From: Arbacia lixula
Taxonomy: Eukaryota; Echinodermata; Echinoidea; Arbacioida; Arbaciidae
NCBI GenBank assembly: GCA_963669155.1
Contig: OZ022577.1
Coordinates: 11,311,395 to 11,375,394, forward strand
Direction of reading: 5' to 3'
DNA length: 64,000 nt
Positions 13,170-26,200 of the stretch are shown here, in pieces (position 1 is the first letter of the stretch; every line of letters starts with the position of its first letter). The translations under genes and the position numbers were made by a program. The notes beneath the pieces are model-generated. The model had not been told where the DNA came from and searched no databases. It worked only from the letters and a program-made list of their open reading frames with translations.

Positions 13170-15711
13170 GGCGTGTTTTATTTATAAATTCTATTACATC
13201 AGTGACAACACCTCTACAAAGTCATGTTTACACGTTTAACACTTCTTGGCAATGAATTATACCTGACCACAATCTGACCACATTCTTTTTGGATTGCATT
13301 TCATGGATCATTGAAAGCGTGGTTAGTTGCATGGATTTGATGGGTATGATGGTTTTGTGGGTTTTTTGTGACTTTTAAAAAATCAACTTCTTTGGTCATA
13401 TTTGTTCATAATACTGTTTATCTACTATTCGTTCATTTCCGTTTCGTTGGTCAGAGCCCAGAAGATATTTTTACCACATTCTCTGAGTATATTATGCCCT
13501 AAAAACAATACATTTCGTAAGTGTCAGATTGGAGTCTGTGGGCTGTATGCTTCCGGTAAGGGCGCCGCGGTATTTAGTCAGTATGCAGACTATGAATGCA
13601 TAACAACATAAACCGACTTTTAAAAATATCATTGTGAGCCCTGGGTCTAGTTAAATAGCAATTAATAAGATATCCTTGTTCTGAAGTTCCATGTCAATTA
13701 ATTCGCAACAAGTCACTTTATAATTGAAAGCTATTTTTACTTTTACTTTTGAACCCCCCCCCCCCCCCCCCCGATGAGGTTTGAAAATACGTGACTTGTA
13801 TCACATAACTTCTTTTGTTTAGAATGTTGTCCAAACGTTATTACACTGTTATTTTTAGTTACATTTCATAGAATGTAAAATCAGACAGTTTTTTGGCGAG
13901 AGCTCGACTTTTCTCGAGTAGTCCCATAGCCTACATAACTAAGAACTGAAACACGTACAAAATTCCCAATTAAAGTCTTCTTTTCATGAATACGGTCAAG
14001 CAGTTTGAGGGAAATGAGGGACCCATGAACCCTTAGTTCCTGACAAATGAGACAAACATTGTGATGGTCTCGGTGTGCCGTGGATCACCATGCAAAATTA
14101 TCTTGATCAAAAGTGGGGGAATAACATAAATCCCCCCTCCCCGCACACACACACCTGCATACACCTAATTTTGTTTCACTTTATCTTCCCTCATTTTCTC
14201 TTGTTCTAACAGTTTCAGACATAAGGCCTATCGAAGTATTTAGAGTATTGCTGGTACAGGTCCAGTATTGGTAAAAGGCGGAACATGGGCTCAATGCATC
14301 GAAACATACTTGATGTATGGACTCTTGCTCGTGGTTGTAGGTTACCTCTCAAACTTGGTTCTTTTTTCTTAAAATAGGAATAAGTAAATGACACCCCCCA
14401 TTTTCCTAGTATCTTAATAACATATTTTATTACAGTACAGTGTACCATCGTTTTATAGACAAGAAATGTCCTTGTGTAAGCTAGGCACCTATTGTGGCGA
14501 TTATATAGGTTCAAAAGGAAATGTTCCCAGACTATACACCGTTTTCCAGTTACAAGACGATAGACAAATGTTCGAAACGTAAAGGTCAGTGTAAATCGTA
14601 TTTCAATATTCAGCATAATTACAATTAGGTTCCATTTTCTTTTTTCTTAGGGACGTTATCAAAATACATGTAATGGCATCTTATTTTTTATCATGACATC
14701 GTTCTGCACTTTGCGTGAGTGCGTAAGATACGTTAGCCTCTGTTCCATGCCTCCGTGTTGGTATTCTTTTCTTCCAAAACATACATTTACTTGAACCAAA
14801 TTTCTTTCGGTAACTAAATTATGTTTTACATAATTCTTGACATGATTACTATAATCCCCACTCCCCCTTTCCGTCCTCGGAATGGGGGGGGGTGGGGCCA
14901 GTGAGTGCCCGAGAAGCGATCACACTTAATATAATTTGTTGTATTTATTGACAAGAGACTACCAGATGAAAGTGTCGATTTTGTTCGACACCTTTCACCT
15001 TTTAGGTACTAGTACGTAGTATCAGGTTATTATCAAGATTTTAAAGAAAATGTTGCGACTTACTTTTCACAATCACAATCGTCTATCATGTGCAGTCAAG
15101 AGAACATTTTGTATCAAGGTGGTAAGTCAAATATTGTGATGTTACTTCATGGACATGGCAGTGTCCACTGCTGTTGTTGTGTGGTCCCACCTGCGCTAAA
15201 ACGTGTAACATTATTGGGAGTATGGTGCGGGTGCCTCAAACTGGCCCTCTTGTATTCTTTTGAATATATTCGTATCAAAATGAACAGGTAAGCTACTGAA
15301 ATTCCACACACAGATCAACAAAACCATGCTCTTTAAAGAATTATTGGAAACTTATAAAGAAACTATAAAGAAACCTATGGAGAAATTGCGCTTTAAATAT
15401 CGCTCAGTACATTGTTCATTCATTGAACATTGAAACCGGCCTTTTCCAAAAATGAGCAACATTGCCGGCAATCTGATGAGTACAGTGCCAGTATATCACC
15501 AGTACTTTGTCTCAATCATGTTATTTCTAGTGGAATGAAAATATCATGGGATACTTTCTGCATCAACGAGAAAATCATGGAAGTGTGAACGCAAGTTGAA
15601 AACAGGGATATTTCGAACCAAAATGTGGAATTATCATGGTTGAGGAGAGCATCTGCAAGGTCATGCTTAAATACGAACTAATACTAACAGCTCCATTTAA
15701 TATCCATTCAG
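13170..15711. other. Non-coding stretch upstream of the certain COA8 exons
   Basis: No recognisable coding sequence. It contains a 19-base poly-C run at about 13754-13772 and G/C-rich short runs near 14125 and 14885. If the exon at 13056 is right, this is COA8 intron 1; otherwise it holds the COA8 promoter and an unrecognised first exon. Confidence 0.5.
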
Positions 15712-17038
15712 CCCCCGAAAGCATCAGCCTCGGGAGATGCAGCGCACGCCCCTGACAAAGAAGCGCCTCCCGTGCCTCCGCCAGAGCATCCCAGCCATGA
15801 CTGGATCGGCCCAGCGGACAAGAAGTCTAACCTCAGACGGGTGATCCTGGCCCACAGAGAGAATGAGACCGAGGCAGAGAGGAGCTACCGGGAGCTGAGG
15901 GAAGCAACCAATGAATGGAACCACAAGTTCTGGGCCCAACAGAATGAGTTTTTCATTAAGGTATGAACTTATAACTCTGCACTGTGATAATTTCACCAGG
16001 TTCCAGACAATGCTTCAAATGGCAAAAGTTGTAAATTGTGTCAGAGATTATGCATATATGTGCTAATACATTTGATGGAATGGCATTGAATAAAATAAAG
16101 TTTATGTTTTCAAATATGTGAATCTTGATTTTACTGATAATGCATGCAGAAAGGAATGCAACATTAATTGATTAAATTAGTACATGCACACAGAAAAAGG
16201 ACAGATAATAATAAGTCCAGCATCTTTTTTTCTGACTTTTTTTTTATACTTACAGTTTGTCAGATTTCTGTGATATTCTGATTTGCTGATGTTTGTGTTT
16301 TGTGTTTTGTTTTGTTTTGTTTTGGTTTTGTTTTTGTTTTGGGGGACTTGCTCTCTTTTTAATATTTCTTCTTCTTTGCTTTCCTGTTTTTCCACATATG
16401 TGTAGGCTAAGGAGGACTTTGTCAGAGACCGTCTCATTCAGAAGAAAAGCGATTTTGAGAACCTGGCTCAAAATGAGGACACCATCAATTCTGGTAAACA
16501 AGTTTGTGCGTAAATTCTGTCTATTATCCTGTTAATTTCTACCTTTGATGATGTCATAAGAAGAATCTTGAGATGGAGGATATTCTGGAGGTGGGGCTTA
16601 TCAGTGCTGAGAAAAAATAAAGAAAAATTGTTTCAATGTAAGGACACATAATTCCATTGAACAGTTTGTGATTTTGTTATATATTTGCATCAAATTAAGT
16701 CAACATACATTTTCATGTCATCGGCCCTTTAGGTAATAATAGTGAAGTCTGCAAATATACATGAAACACACTGGTTCTTTTGAAATTTAATAGTGTAAGT
16801 CCAAACTATACAGGAGGGGTTGTCTTCAAGGTCAGTTATTGCCATTTTATTATGCTATGCAGGCGTGAAACAAGTACTGAGTGCTGAGGAGATGGCAGAA
16901 TTCTACCAGGAGTTCCTGAGACATCACAGGGAAACCTTTCGCATATACAACAGGCAGTGGTATCGCAAGAACTTTTCACTCCTCTGGCCCGCCATGCGAG
17001 CAAATGTGCACCGCTTCTTGAGCAGAAACAAGAGATGA
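15712..17038 (+). CDS. COA8: Cytochrome c oxidase assembly factor 8 (APOPT1 family), 5' end incomplete
   Basis: Three exons: 15712-15960, 16406-16493 and 16863-17038 (TGA at the end), with AG/GT borders and phases 0, 0 and 1. The 170 residues encoded carry the family's signature stretches in order: HDWIGPADKKSNLR, then EWNHKFWAQQNEFF, an Asp/Lys-rich middle, SAEEMAEFYQEFL and YNRQWYRKNF. In known animals COA8 is imported into mitochondria and supports assembly and protection of respiratory complex IV. The amino-terminal presequence is not in these exons; a candidate lies at 13056-13121. The first exon begins with a low-complexity Pro/Ala stretch, as expected just after a cleaved presequence. 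A possible ATTAAA poly(A) signal lies at 17765-17770. The gene converges on MRPS5. Confidence 0.93.
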
Positions 17039-17764
17039 GGGCTGCTGCCTCTCAACATGAGGCTAGGGAGACTATCAATCCAATGCAGATGAAACCTGAC
17101 CGTCTCTGGAGAGGAGAGTTGGAATCGGATGCTGGTGTTTGGCGGATCGTCGGGATGGGTAGCTAGTATCTCAGGAGTGAAGGGGATACCTTCCACAGAA
17201 GATGGCAGACATTTTGTTTTCAGAAGCAGTGACAAGGGATGAGGATGTAACTCTGATGTTTGAAATGTTTGGAATGTGGAATGATATTTGGATCGGTGTT
17301 CAACGTCATGAAATGAAATGCTGCAACTTCTGCAGAATCATGGTCAAAAGATGAGAATTGCATTTTGGGAGGTATCTGATACTTTTTGAGAACCTCAAGT
17401 TTTGCTGATGTTTTTGAAAGCTTGAAATGTAAAATGATACTTTCACACATGGAAAGAAGTGCCTTAATACACTTAAACAATCTAACCAGAATGTTCAAAT
17501 TTGTGGCAAAATCAAGAATTTGAAGAGAGGCTTTTGTTTTCTTTCCATATATTTTACTGTGATACACATCATCATAGTAAAGCATGTTCCCTATGCAGAT
17601 ACCTCCTCATTGCAGACACGTGTGGTTCAGTGCTGAAAGTGATGCATGGTTGTGGCTATGCCCTTTCCAATCTTGATGCGCACATAGTGAAAATGAGGTT
17701 TGTGCAATTGTTATACATGATACAATTGTACAATGTAATTTTACAAATGTACTGATTGTATGTT

Positions 17765-17770
17765 ATTAAA
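17765..17770 (+). terminator. Possible COA8 polyadenylation signal (ATTAAA)
   Basis: The common variant hexamer, 727 bp after the COA8 stop codon, with no closer canonical AATAAA that I can see. Support is by position only. Confidence 0.35.
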
Positions 17771-17889
17771 ATAGCATTCCATTGAAAGTGAGTTTTGAGT
17801 ATTTGATTTGACTGCCACTGCTCATGATGCATTATGGGTTTTTATGTGTTCAAAAAGACAAGATTCAGTGATGCAGGTTTCTACTAGGC

Positions 17890-18660
17890 ATTAAAAAAAA
17901 CATTTGACACTTTTGAAAGGTAATTAAAAATAATCAGTTTCAACTCTAATCAAGCCGAAATTGATGCAACATTAAGTCAAAGGATGTCAATTTTTTTAGA
18001 GGCAAAGTTTGTGACATTTCATCAATTACTTTTCTTATAATAATCCTGTGAATATTTATTTATGGACAATTTGAGAAAGAGGTTGTTTTGGACAGTGACG
18101 TAATTTACATCATAGGCAAGAGCCAGGAATATGTTTGGGCTATGTCTACACCATCGTCATGTTTAGTGATAACCAACCAACGGTTTTCTGGGATAAACCG
18201 AGAAATATTTGAATGAGCCCAAAGGTGCGAGTATTCAGACAGTTTAAATTGAAAATACACTATGTGATCTACCCTTACATGATGAAAGAAATATCTTTTG
18301 TTCAATTTGTGGGAAAATATTGAGCATTTATTATGTGATGGTGTGACCGTAAAATTATGTACGCCGTACACATGATATGTGCATGGTACACGTAGTGTAA
18401 TAGTGAATGTGAAAATAATGAACGCTTATTGAGTACAGTGACATACAGATTCAAACTTGAACACGAATGAGTCTGGTAGAGACTAGAGTAAATAAGTGAC
18501 ATTAAGCTGAACATATGCTTGAGAATATAATGTCACGAAACCTGCTTCGAAAAAAATTGACATCTCTTTGACTTTACGATGTGTCAATTAATTTCATCTT
18601 GATGCGAGTTGTAATTAATTTGTAATCATTTTACAAAAGTGTCAAAAGTTTGTTTTCACA
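17890..18660. mobile_element. Pair of inverted repeat copies (GTGACATTTCAT family)
   Basis: A block at about 17890-18060 (TTTGACACTTTTGAAAGG… to …TCTTATAATAATCC) recurs in inverted orientation at about 18527-18658, and a third, direct copy lies near 33610-33785 in a TTL intron. The two local copies form the arms of a large, imperfect inverted repeat with a spacer of about 470 bp. A perfect 24-bp palindrome (18660-18683) abuts the right arm. No coding capacity is seen. Confidence 0.6.
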
Positions 18661-18810
18661 CATAGAGCTATATAGCTCTATGTTTTAACACCTAGTATGA
18701 AGTATCAAGGAAGACAATAACACAAGATTGATAAGGTGTTAGATGCTTAGTATTTGGGAGCAACTCTGCAGACCAAATACTTATAATGTAAGAGAACTTG
18801 AAACATGACA

Positions 18811-19044
18811 TGGGCAATTCCACAGTTTTGGTTAAAGTCATGTAACATGAGTAACCAAAGTTTCTTTATTTGATTGAAAAAGAAGTTTCTGTGCTGAGGA
18901 TATGATTCTGTGTCATGGAAAGGTGGACTGTTTGCTTCCTAAATAATTTTTTACATAATTTCTGCAACACTATAAGAGAATATAAAATAAGAAGCTTTGG
19001 TTACTCACATTACATGACTTTCACCAAAACTGTGGAGTTGCCCA
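18811..19044. mobile_element. Foldback element
   Basis: The left arm starts TGGGCAATTCCACAGTTTTG and runs to about 18866. The right arm, from about 18991, is its complement and ends AACTGTGGAGTTGCCCA. The unpaired centre is about 125 bp. This is a non-coding MITE-like structure between COA8 and MRPS5. Confidence 0.7.
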
Positions 19045-20277
19045 CATACAGACCTACATCACTCTCTTTACACACATACTTTAACAACTCCCCCTCTGTC
19101 TCTTTCCTTTCCATCCAAACCAAACGTATTGCTATTTCTCCTATTTGTTTACCAGTAATGCACACAAATCCCATAGAGTAGCATTTCAGTTGGCACAGGC
19201 AGGGTTAACACACTGATACACACACTAAAATATGCACCATTTCTCTCCATCTTTGCCTTACAAGGGGCTCCATTCCCCCTCCCCACTTTGTCATTCTTAG
19301 CTCTCTCATACTTCCTGAAATTAAGGTGGATAAAATATGTGCACTAGCTGCGAAATCTTAGTGCACATTTTTATACCATCTCTTATATTGTTATACATGT
19401 ATAAACTTAATTTTTTATTTGCTTCTTCACATTTAATTTCATACATTCTCTTCACTATCATAGTTTACACATGGAGTACACATAATCTAATCAACATATG
19501 TGACTGTCAAAATGTTAGACTACGTCATCCTTAATCCAAGCAGTTAAAAAAAGTGATCAAAAAAATTACATTATTTTAGTCAGAACTGTTCTTTCTTAGT
19601 CAAAAAGAGATTTATAGTTAATATTTTGTTGTTATGGAAGGGACTTGTATCATATAACAAAAGCTTGCAATCGTAATGCTAACCTCAATTTCTTAACTAC
19701 TCTTGCCATTTCAATAGTATAATAGACATCATTAAACATAAGTGAAGCATTAATTTTTACTCCCAGTGGAACATGTTTGGAACATAAACATATTGGGCTC
19801 ACCGATTAGGAAAACAAACTTAGCAGGATATTTAATGCAAGTGATCATGAAATGCATTATTGCCTGCAAGCCCACAGAATGTCAATGCTATTGTTCTGCC
19901 CATGACATTGTCTTCTAGTAGATGATACTGCCTACCACACATTTGTAGTAGTTGTTGCTAGATCAGGCAAGCTCTACTTCTCTGGTAAACACCCGGGTTC
20001 TCGCCAGGATTGGTTAAAGGTGTGGTAAAAAAGACTAGCTGCCACAGAAAGGGCTGATTTTCACACACAATTGTATGTTGCTAAAAGTCTGAATGCTGCA
20101 TGTCTTTGTCAAAAACAGTTTTATCATGGTGATCATACTCTGTGGAATCAACAGTGGCGAGAGCCCCAGCAAGTACGAGAGCTCTATTCGTAGGTACAAT
20201 GCAACAAAATGTCTGTGGTAGGTAACAGTGTGGGTAACATCTGCAGCTTTGTTAACACAGCGCTTTTTGGAAACGCC
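19045..20277. other. Interval downstream of MRPS5
   Basis: No gene is recognised. Its right part is probably the MRPS5 3' untranslated region on the minus strand. A short hairpin with arms around TGTGCACTA lies near 19338-19366. No convincing poly(A) signal could be assigned. Confidence 0.5.
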
Positions 20278-23200
20278 TCAAAAGATCATGGTGCCTTCTC
20301 GGATGAACATGCTCTTGCGCTTTCGGGGCTTTTCCTCCTTCCACTCTAGAGGGAGCTCTTTATCCCAGGGTTCCTCCTCCACATCATCCTTGAGGGCGGC
20401 GTTCTTGGGCGAGGCCACCACGAAGGGCAGGGATCCACACTCTGGGCGCATCTCCACCACGTGCAGGCCCTTCCTGTCTGCGATCTGCTGATGCGTTTCC
20501 TACGAGAGAGAGAGAGAGAGAGAGCAAGCAGGGGTCATGGAAGTTACATATAGATTGCAGGCACAAACTCTGGTTTGTCAGTCAATTTGTCAGTCAATTT
20601 ATACAGAGAAATACTGAAATACAGAGACTACCTCTAATATGTTTGTACACACCTCAAGGACACTGACTCCTTGTTTGCCTCCCCTGAGATGTATAAACAG
20701 TTGCCAGCAAAATTATTCAAGCCCCATCACATAATTTTGGACATTCTGGCAAAAAGACCAAATTACCATATCATGCAAGTGGTGAACAGATAGTTTATTA
20801 AGATTAAATACCAGATCGATAGTCCTTGATTTTCTTATAGTTACAAACTGTGATCATTACAGTATTATATCTCGTCATGCATGAATAATCACAGTTTGTA
20901 ACTACAACTTTTGAACAAATCAAAGACTATTGATCTGGTATCTAATTGTAATAAACTATCTGTTCAATACTTGTAAGATTTAGTAGTAATCCGCAGTTGA
21001 AATGTATCCTCATTTTGCCAGAATGTCTAAAATGCACAGGGATTAAATAATATTGCTGGCAACTGTTTATATATATATAATTAATGTATGGGTATGTGTC
21101 ATTTCGTGCACAATTAGCCTCTGTAAATGTATGATACCCATAACCCTGCACAGGTGTGGAGAAAAACTTCGCCATGACAAAGTTTGTGAGAAAGCTTATA
21201 AAACCATATACATCAGTACATTACTCTGATCTTATGCTTAACCCGTTCTTTAAAGCCAGTATAGTTCTGCTGCACAAACAACAGATGACAGGCTATGAAT
21301 GAACTCCAAATTCCTTACAGGGTGCAATTAAGCCATGCCCCTTTACCCCTTTGGTTACTGCAGTTTCATGGCAAATTTTAACACCCTAGCTGGACCACCG
21401 TTCACAAATATCAAACCGTAAGCAACAGGCTAAGATGTATTTCAATTTTTCAATTTTGTTTTGTTTGAGTGAGTGTTCTACTTCAAACAGCCATACACAC
21501 CTGATCAACCAATCCATTGATAAAAGCTTTGGTCAGATTAATGGGGTTTGTAGAGCCGTAGACTCTTGCATAAATGTCCTTGATTCCAGCCAAGCGACAT
21601 ATCTCCTTGATGACACGGTGGCATCGCAGGCCATATCCTGCAATTCAAATGCAACACCAAATATCCATTCATTATTCTTGTCTTTAGATTAACAACACAA
21701 TATCGAAGGTTAAAATCAATGAGGTGAATTATGAATTGACACACAATTCAATTATACAGGTGGGTATACTGTATCTATGCACACTGGGTGAATAGTAGTA
21801 AATCTCTGATAGAAAATAAATGCTAATGTACTGAACATGCAGAACATACCTAGCCACATCTTGGGGGAAAATTGCATTTCCATTGCATTACCAGTATGCA
21901 TTATACATTTCCCTAGGTTGTAATTTCAAAATATGCCACCATAAGCAAGCTATTCAATAAAACCTGGCTTGAACATGTAACAAATCCATAAGTTTATTGA
22001 GTTGCAGTTCCAACTTGGAAAAAATGAGTTTCTTGTTGTAAATTGAGAGTAGCAATACATGAACCATAATGACAATCTACAGCTTCTTGTTCGCAGAACT
22101 TTTAAATGAAAGATTATTTACAATGAAAAGTTGAAATAATAATTCTGGAATACAGCCACACAGTCCTTTTCTTTACCTCTGTTTTGCTTCCTCATCCGTA
22201 TCCGTGTTACTTCAAACTTGCTTTCGATGTCGTGGTAGACTGTGTAAAGGATAGATAAAATTATTGTTGAACAAGTATCTAATTATTGGACAATGATGGA
22301 CAACAAATGTACACAGTTCAATGCTTCACAACCTGTGCAAGTGTATAAATCACTATAAAGACATATTTCCTAAATTGCAAAGGTCTATAATTGACATAAT
22401 ATTTCCTTTTTTAAACATTAATAAAAAGTGCTAAAAATCCTTAAAGGGTTTGCATACTTACAATAAGCAAATAATGGATAAAAGTAGGATTAATATATTT
22501 TTCTGAGAGTACCTTGAGAATATTCTATCAAACCAATTCATGGGGCTTTCGCAATCCTACGGTAGAAAATCAGACAAATGTTGTTTTTTTTCGAGCTTGT
22601 TAGTGAAGGGACAACATAATTCTCCCATAATGTTTGGATTTTAAACTTTTATATGTACTTCTGGAACTTAATAATTTATTTATTTCAGCAAAATACTAAT
22701 TTTGTAAAAAACAAAAAAACAGAATGCAGTAAATATGTTGGGTCATTTACTGGTCATTTACTTAACACATCTGAGGCATGAGATTATCCTGATGACAAGC
22801 ATCATGAGTCACCTTCAAGCTCCTACTCACTCGTGTGGTTGTTGTATCGTTCAATGTAGTGCAGGTTGGTGGCCGCCTTGTTCTTTGCTTTCCTCAGGGA
22901 TGAAATGACGTCTGGGGCCTTGCCGAGGGCATATCCTGCAAATATAGAATGTGTATAATTCTAAACGTCATTCTAAATGGATTAAGTATTGTACTGAAGG
23001 ACATAAGTGCCATGGGCGGGATTGAACCTGGGACCTTGAGATCTGCAGTGAAGTTCAGTCACAGTCACAGTTCACAATCACTACACCATGACACCTCCAC
23101 AAATATCATGATCATTAGCAAGTGTCCAAGAGCCTCATTCTTACTATGCCATTTGATCTATTCCCATTTGTCTAATTGCATAATGCAGGGATAATGTTAC

Positions 23201-26200
23201 CATATGACCACAGATTTGTTACACATGCAAACTTACCTATGGAACAAACATATGAGTACAAATATCCCACACAAAAGCGTGTGCAAATCAGTCTTTTTAA
23301 TTTCTGAATTTCCAACAAATATTTTACCATACGAATTAAGCCCTCAGTGTGCACTGAACTCATTTCACATAGTTGGGTAATAATTCTGATTCTCACCTAT
23401 GGCCCCATTTCCATTGCCCACTACGACCAGAGATGACATGGATCGCTTCCTTCCAACAGAGCCTGTCATGTTGAATACTCTCCTCACATGAATGACGCGG
23501 GAATCAAACCCTTCAAAGTTCTCTGTGGGGGCCAAATAGTAGAATGATACTGAGAAACTTTACAAAAACATACAAAAAAAAAGAGTGCCTCACAAGTTGT
23601 ACACGATAAAGGAAAAGCAAATCAAGATTGAAGGAAAATTATATGAAAGAATTGATAATATAAGTTATATTACCGGTATGTATTACTCTTTTGTGATGAT
23701 AGTAGCATCTGTAATTTACCGATAGTTCCTTCAATTCATGTAAATGCTAGTTTACATGCGTTATGTTACATTCATACTCTTATCTGATTTTATGAACATT
23801 ACTTCAATTTCAATATCTTTAAGCAGTAAATGACTATGCAATGCAGATACAGATGCCAACAAGTCATATCATTAAACCTATATCGAATGATATAAAATTA
23901 TTAATGTAATGAAAAGACAAGCCAGAAGTCTATTTTCCTGTATACTTCAATTGAACTGTTATTGTATTATATTTCAATTTGTATGAATGTTACCATCTCG
24001 ATGTTAATTTTTAAACTGTACCTATATGAATTACTGTAATTCAGACCAACAGCCAACTGTCATACATTAATAAACCTTTCTTGAATAGAATTAAATTGAA
24101 TGGTCTTTCTCCTCCCTCTCTAACACACACACACACATACCCCCCCCCCACACACACACACACACACACAAACACACACAAACACGGACTGACCTCCAGG
24201 TATAGGGTCAGGTGGGCCCAGCTTTCTGCCTCCCCAGCTCTTGGAGGTCCATCCCCGTTCGTCAGGGGGCACCGTGCGCTTGACCTTCCTGTCCCACTGC
24301 TCCCTGATCAGACGGAGCCTCTCCTCCTTCTCTGGGTCCGGCTGCTTCTTCTGGATCGTCAGCACCTCTTTGCCCTGGATCACGGGTGCGTTCAGACCTG
24401 GCCATGCGATGTGAGCTCTCCCTGCATGGTTAGAGTACAAAAACATACAAGCAAAAATATCATGACAACATCTGTCACAATTAGTTATATCCCCACTTGG
24501 TGCAACATACTTTAAATCAAGTCAATAAGAAGACAGTATTTTTCTGGATTGTCAGGACTGTTTTGCCCTAGATCCTGGGGGAGTCCAGGCTGAGCTACAT
24601 TATGTGAGCCCTGCCTGGAAGGAGAGAGATCAAAAACACTTCATGATTACATTTGTCACGATTAATTCATCGGGTGCAACAAGCTTGAAATTAAGTTTTG
24701 AAGAAGACTACATTTTCTGGATCATCAGGACTTTTTTACCCTGGATCATGGGCAGGTTCAGACCTGGCCACACGATGTGAACCCTCGCTGGAGCGAAGAG
24801 AGATCAAAAACACATAATGACTACGGTACATGGTGATATTTTTGTCACCAATAATGATTGACAGGTGATAATCTATTCAAACTGTTTCCAGGGTGAGGCA
24901 GTAACAGGCAAAAGGCTACAACAAATTATTTTAAGTGCTTTAGACAGAATATATCATTCAGGTCAGAGAGACAAGCGCCAAAGTGTTGGTACCTATTCCT
25001 TCAGGCTAGTGTAGTGTGAACACAAACATTGAAGTTCAATCTATCCTAACAAAACAACAAAACAGGGTACATACCTTCTCCAAATGTTTGACCTCTGTTC
25101 AGATCTTTCTTGTGCCTCTTAGCGGGCCGCTTGCCCCGAGCCTTACGGGCAGCCTTCCCAGTTGTCGCCATCATTCCCTTCCATAGCTGGTCAGCAGTTA
25201 CTGCATGGGAAAACAGTGATCACATGATGAAACTGAGTCACACATAAGTCAAACTTTTGCCTTCCAGAAGTCATTCCAACGTCACAAAAAATTTGTCGTC
25301 ATGGCTCCTGGAAGAGTGTGTTTGGCAACAGAAAATGCTCCAAAAGCTGAGAAAAATATGATTCCACTTGGTAATAATTACTAGTAGCTATAATACTGAT
25401 GTTTGTTATGCTTTTCATACATATGTTGGTCATATCTTACGTATTATTGTGAAGGAAATAACTTAGTCCAACATTTATTTTGAAAACATGTTAAGGTCAG
25501 AATTCCAAGGAACATGTTGCATTTCTGAATTGTCAATAAATGCTATTAACAAAACATCATATATAATATATATCTTGATAACATCAATTACTAAATTTGC
25601 ACAAGCAGTTAAACCATAACTAACAAAAAAAGAGGACAATGCCAACTGTCAAAACACTGCTTTGAAATGTTCAAATGATACAATTCCAATTCCTTTATGA
25701 TCTCCTCTGAGAAGAAAACAGTTTTTTACATTGCAAAAACAGCTTGCCAATATATGCCTTTCTCTATTCAAGAATGTTGCTCTTCTATATTTTTGTCTTT
25801 AAAAAGATACTTTGTAACATTACCCAAGGAAATAAATAATAAAAAAAAATGCAGTGCAATAAGCAAAATAATTCTTGAAATCATACACGTAAGCATGCCA
25901 AAGTTATTTTTTCCATTGGGGCTTGAAAATAATCAACTTCCTCACATGTGTTATACCAGCTGGTATATCTCTTTTGTACTTGGAAGTTCTGAGGAGTATC
26001 TAAGAGTCTGTGATTTGAAGGTTGACATGTTGATGCTGCTGATGATGATGCAGAGAATAGTCGGCCATGGCTCGGGGATCGACTGCCTAATGTCAATCCT
26101 GTAAGACAAAAGAACATTGAATTCTGAATCAAAGTCTGAATTGATAGTGGAACATTGTGTATGCATTACAATGTAGCTTCTATTACTAAATCTAATTCTG

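Noticed and set aside
15088..15291. 67-residue frame ending at a good donor (AACAG|GTAAGC) as the COA8 first exon
   Set aside because: The donor leaves phase 2 while the next COA8 exon needs phase 0, and the Cys-rich product does not look like a presequence.
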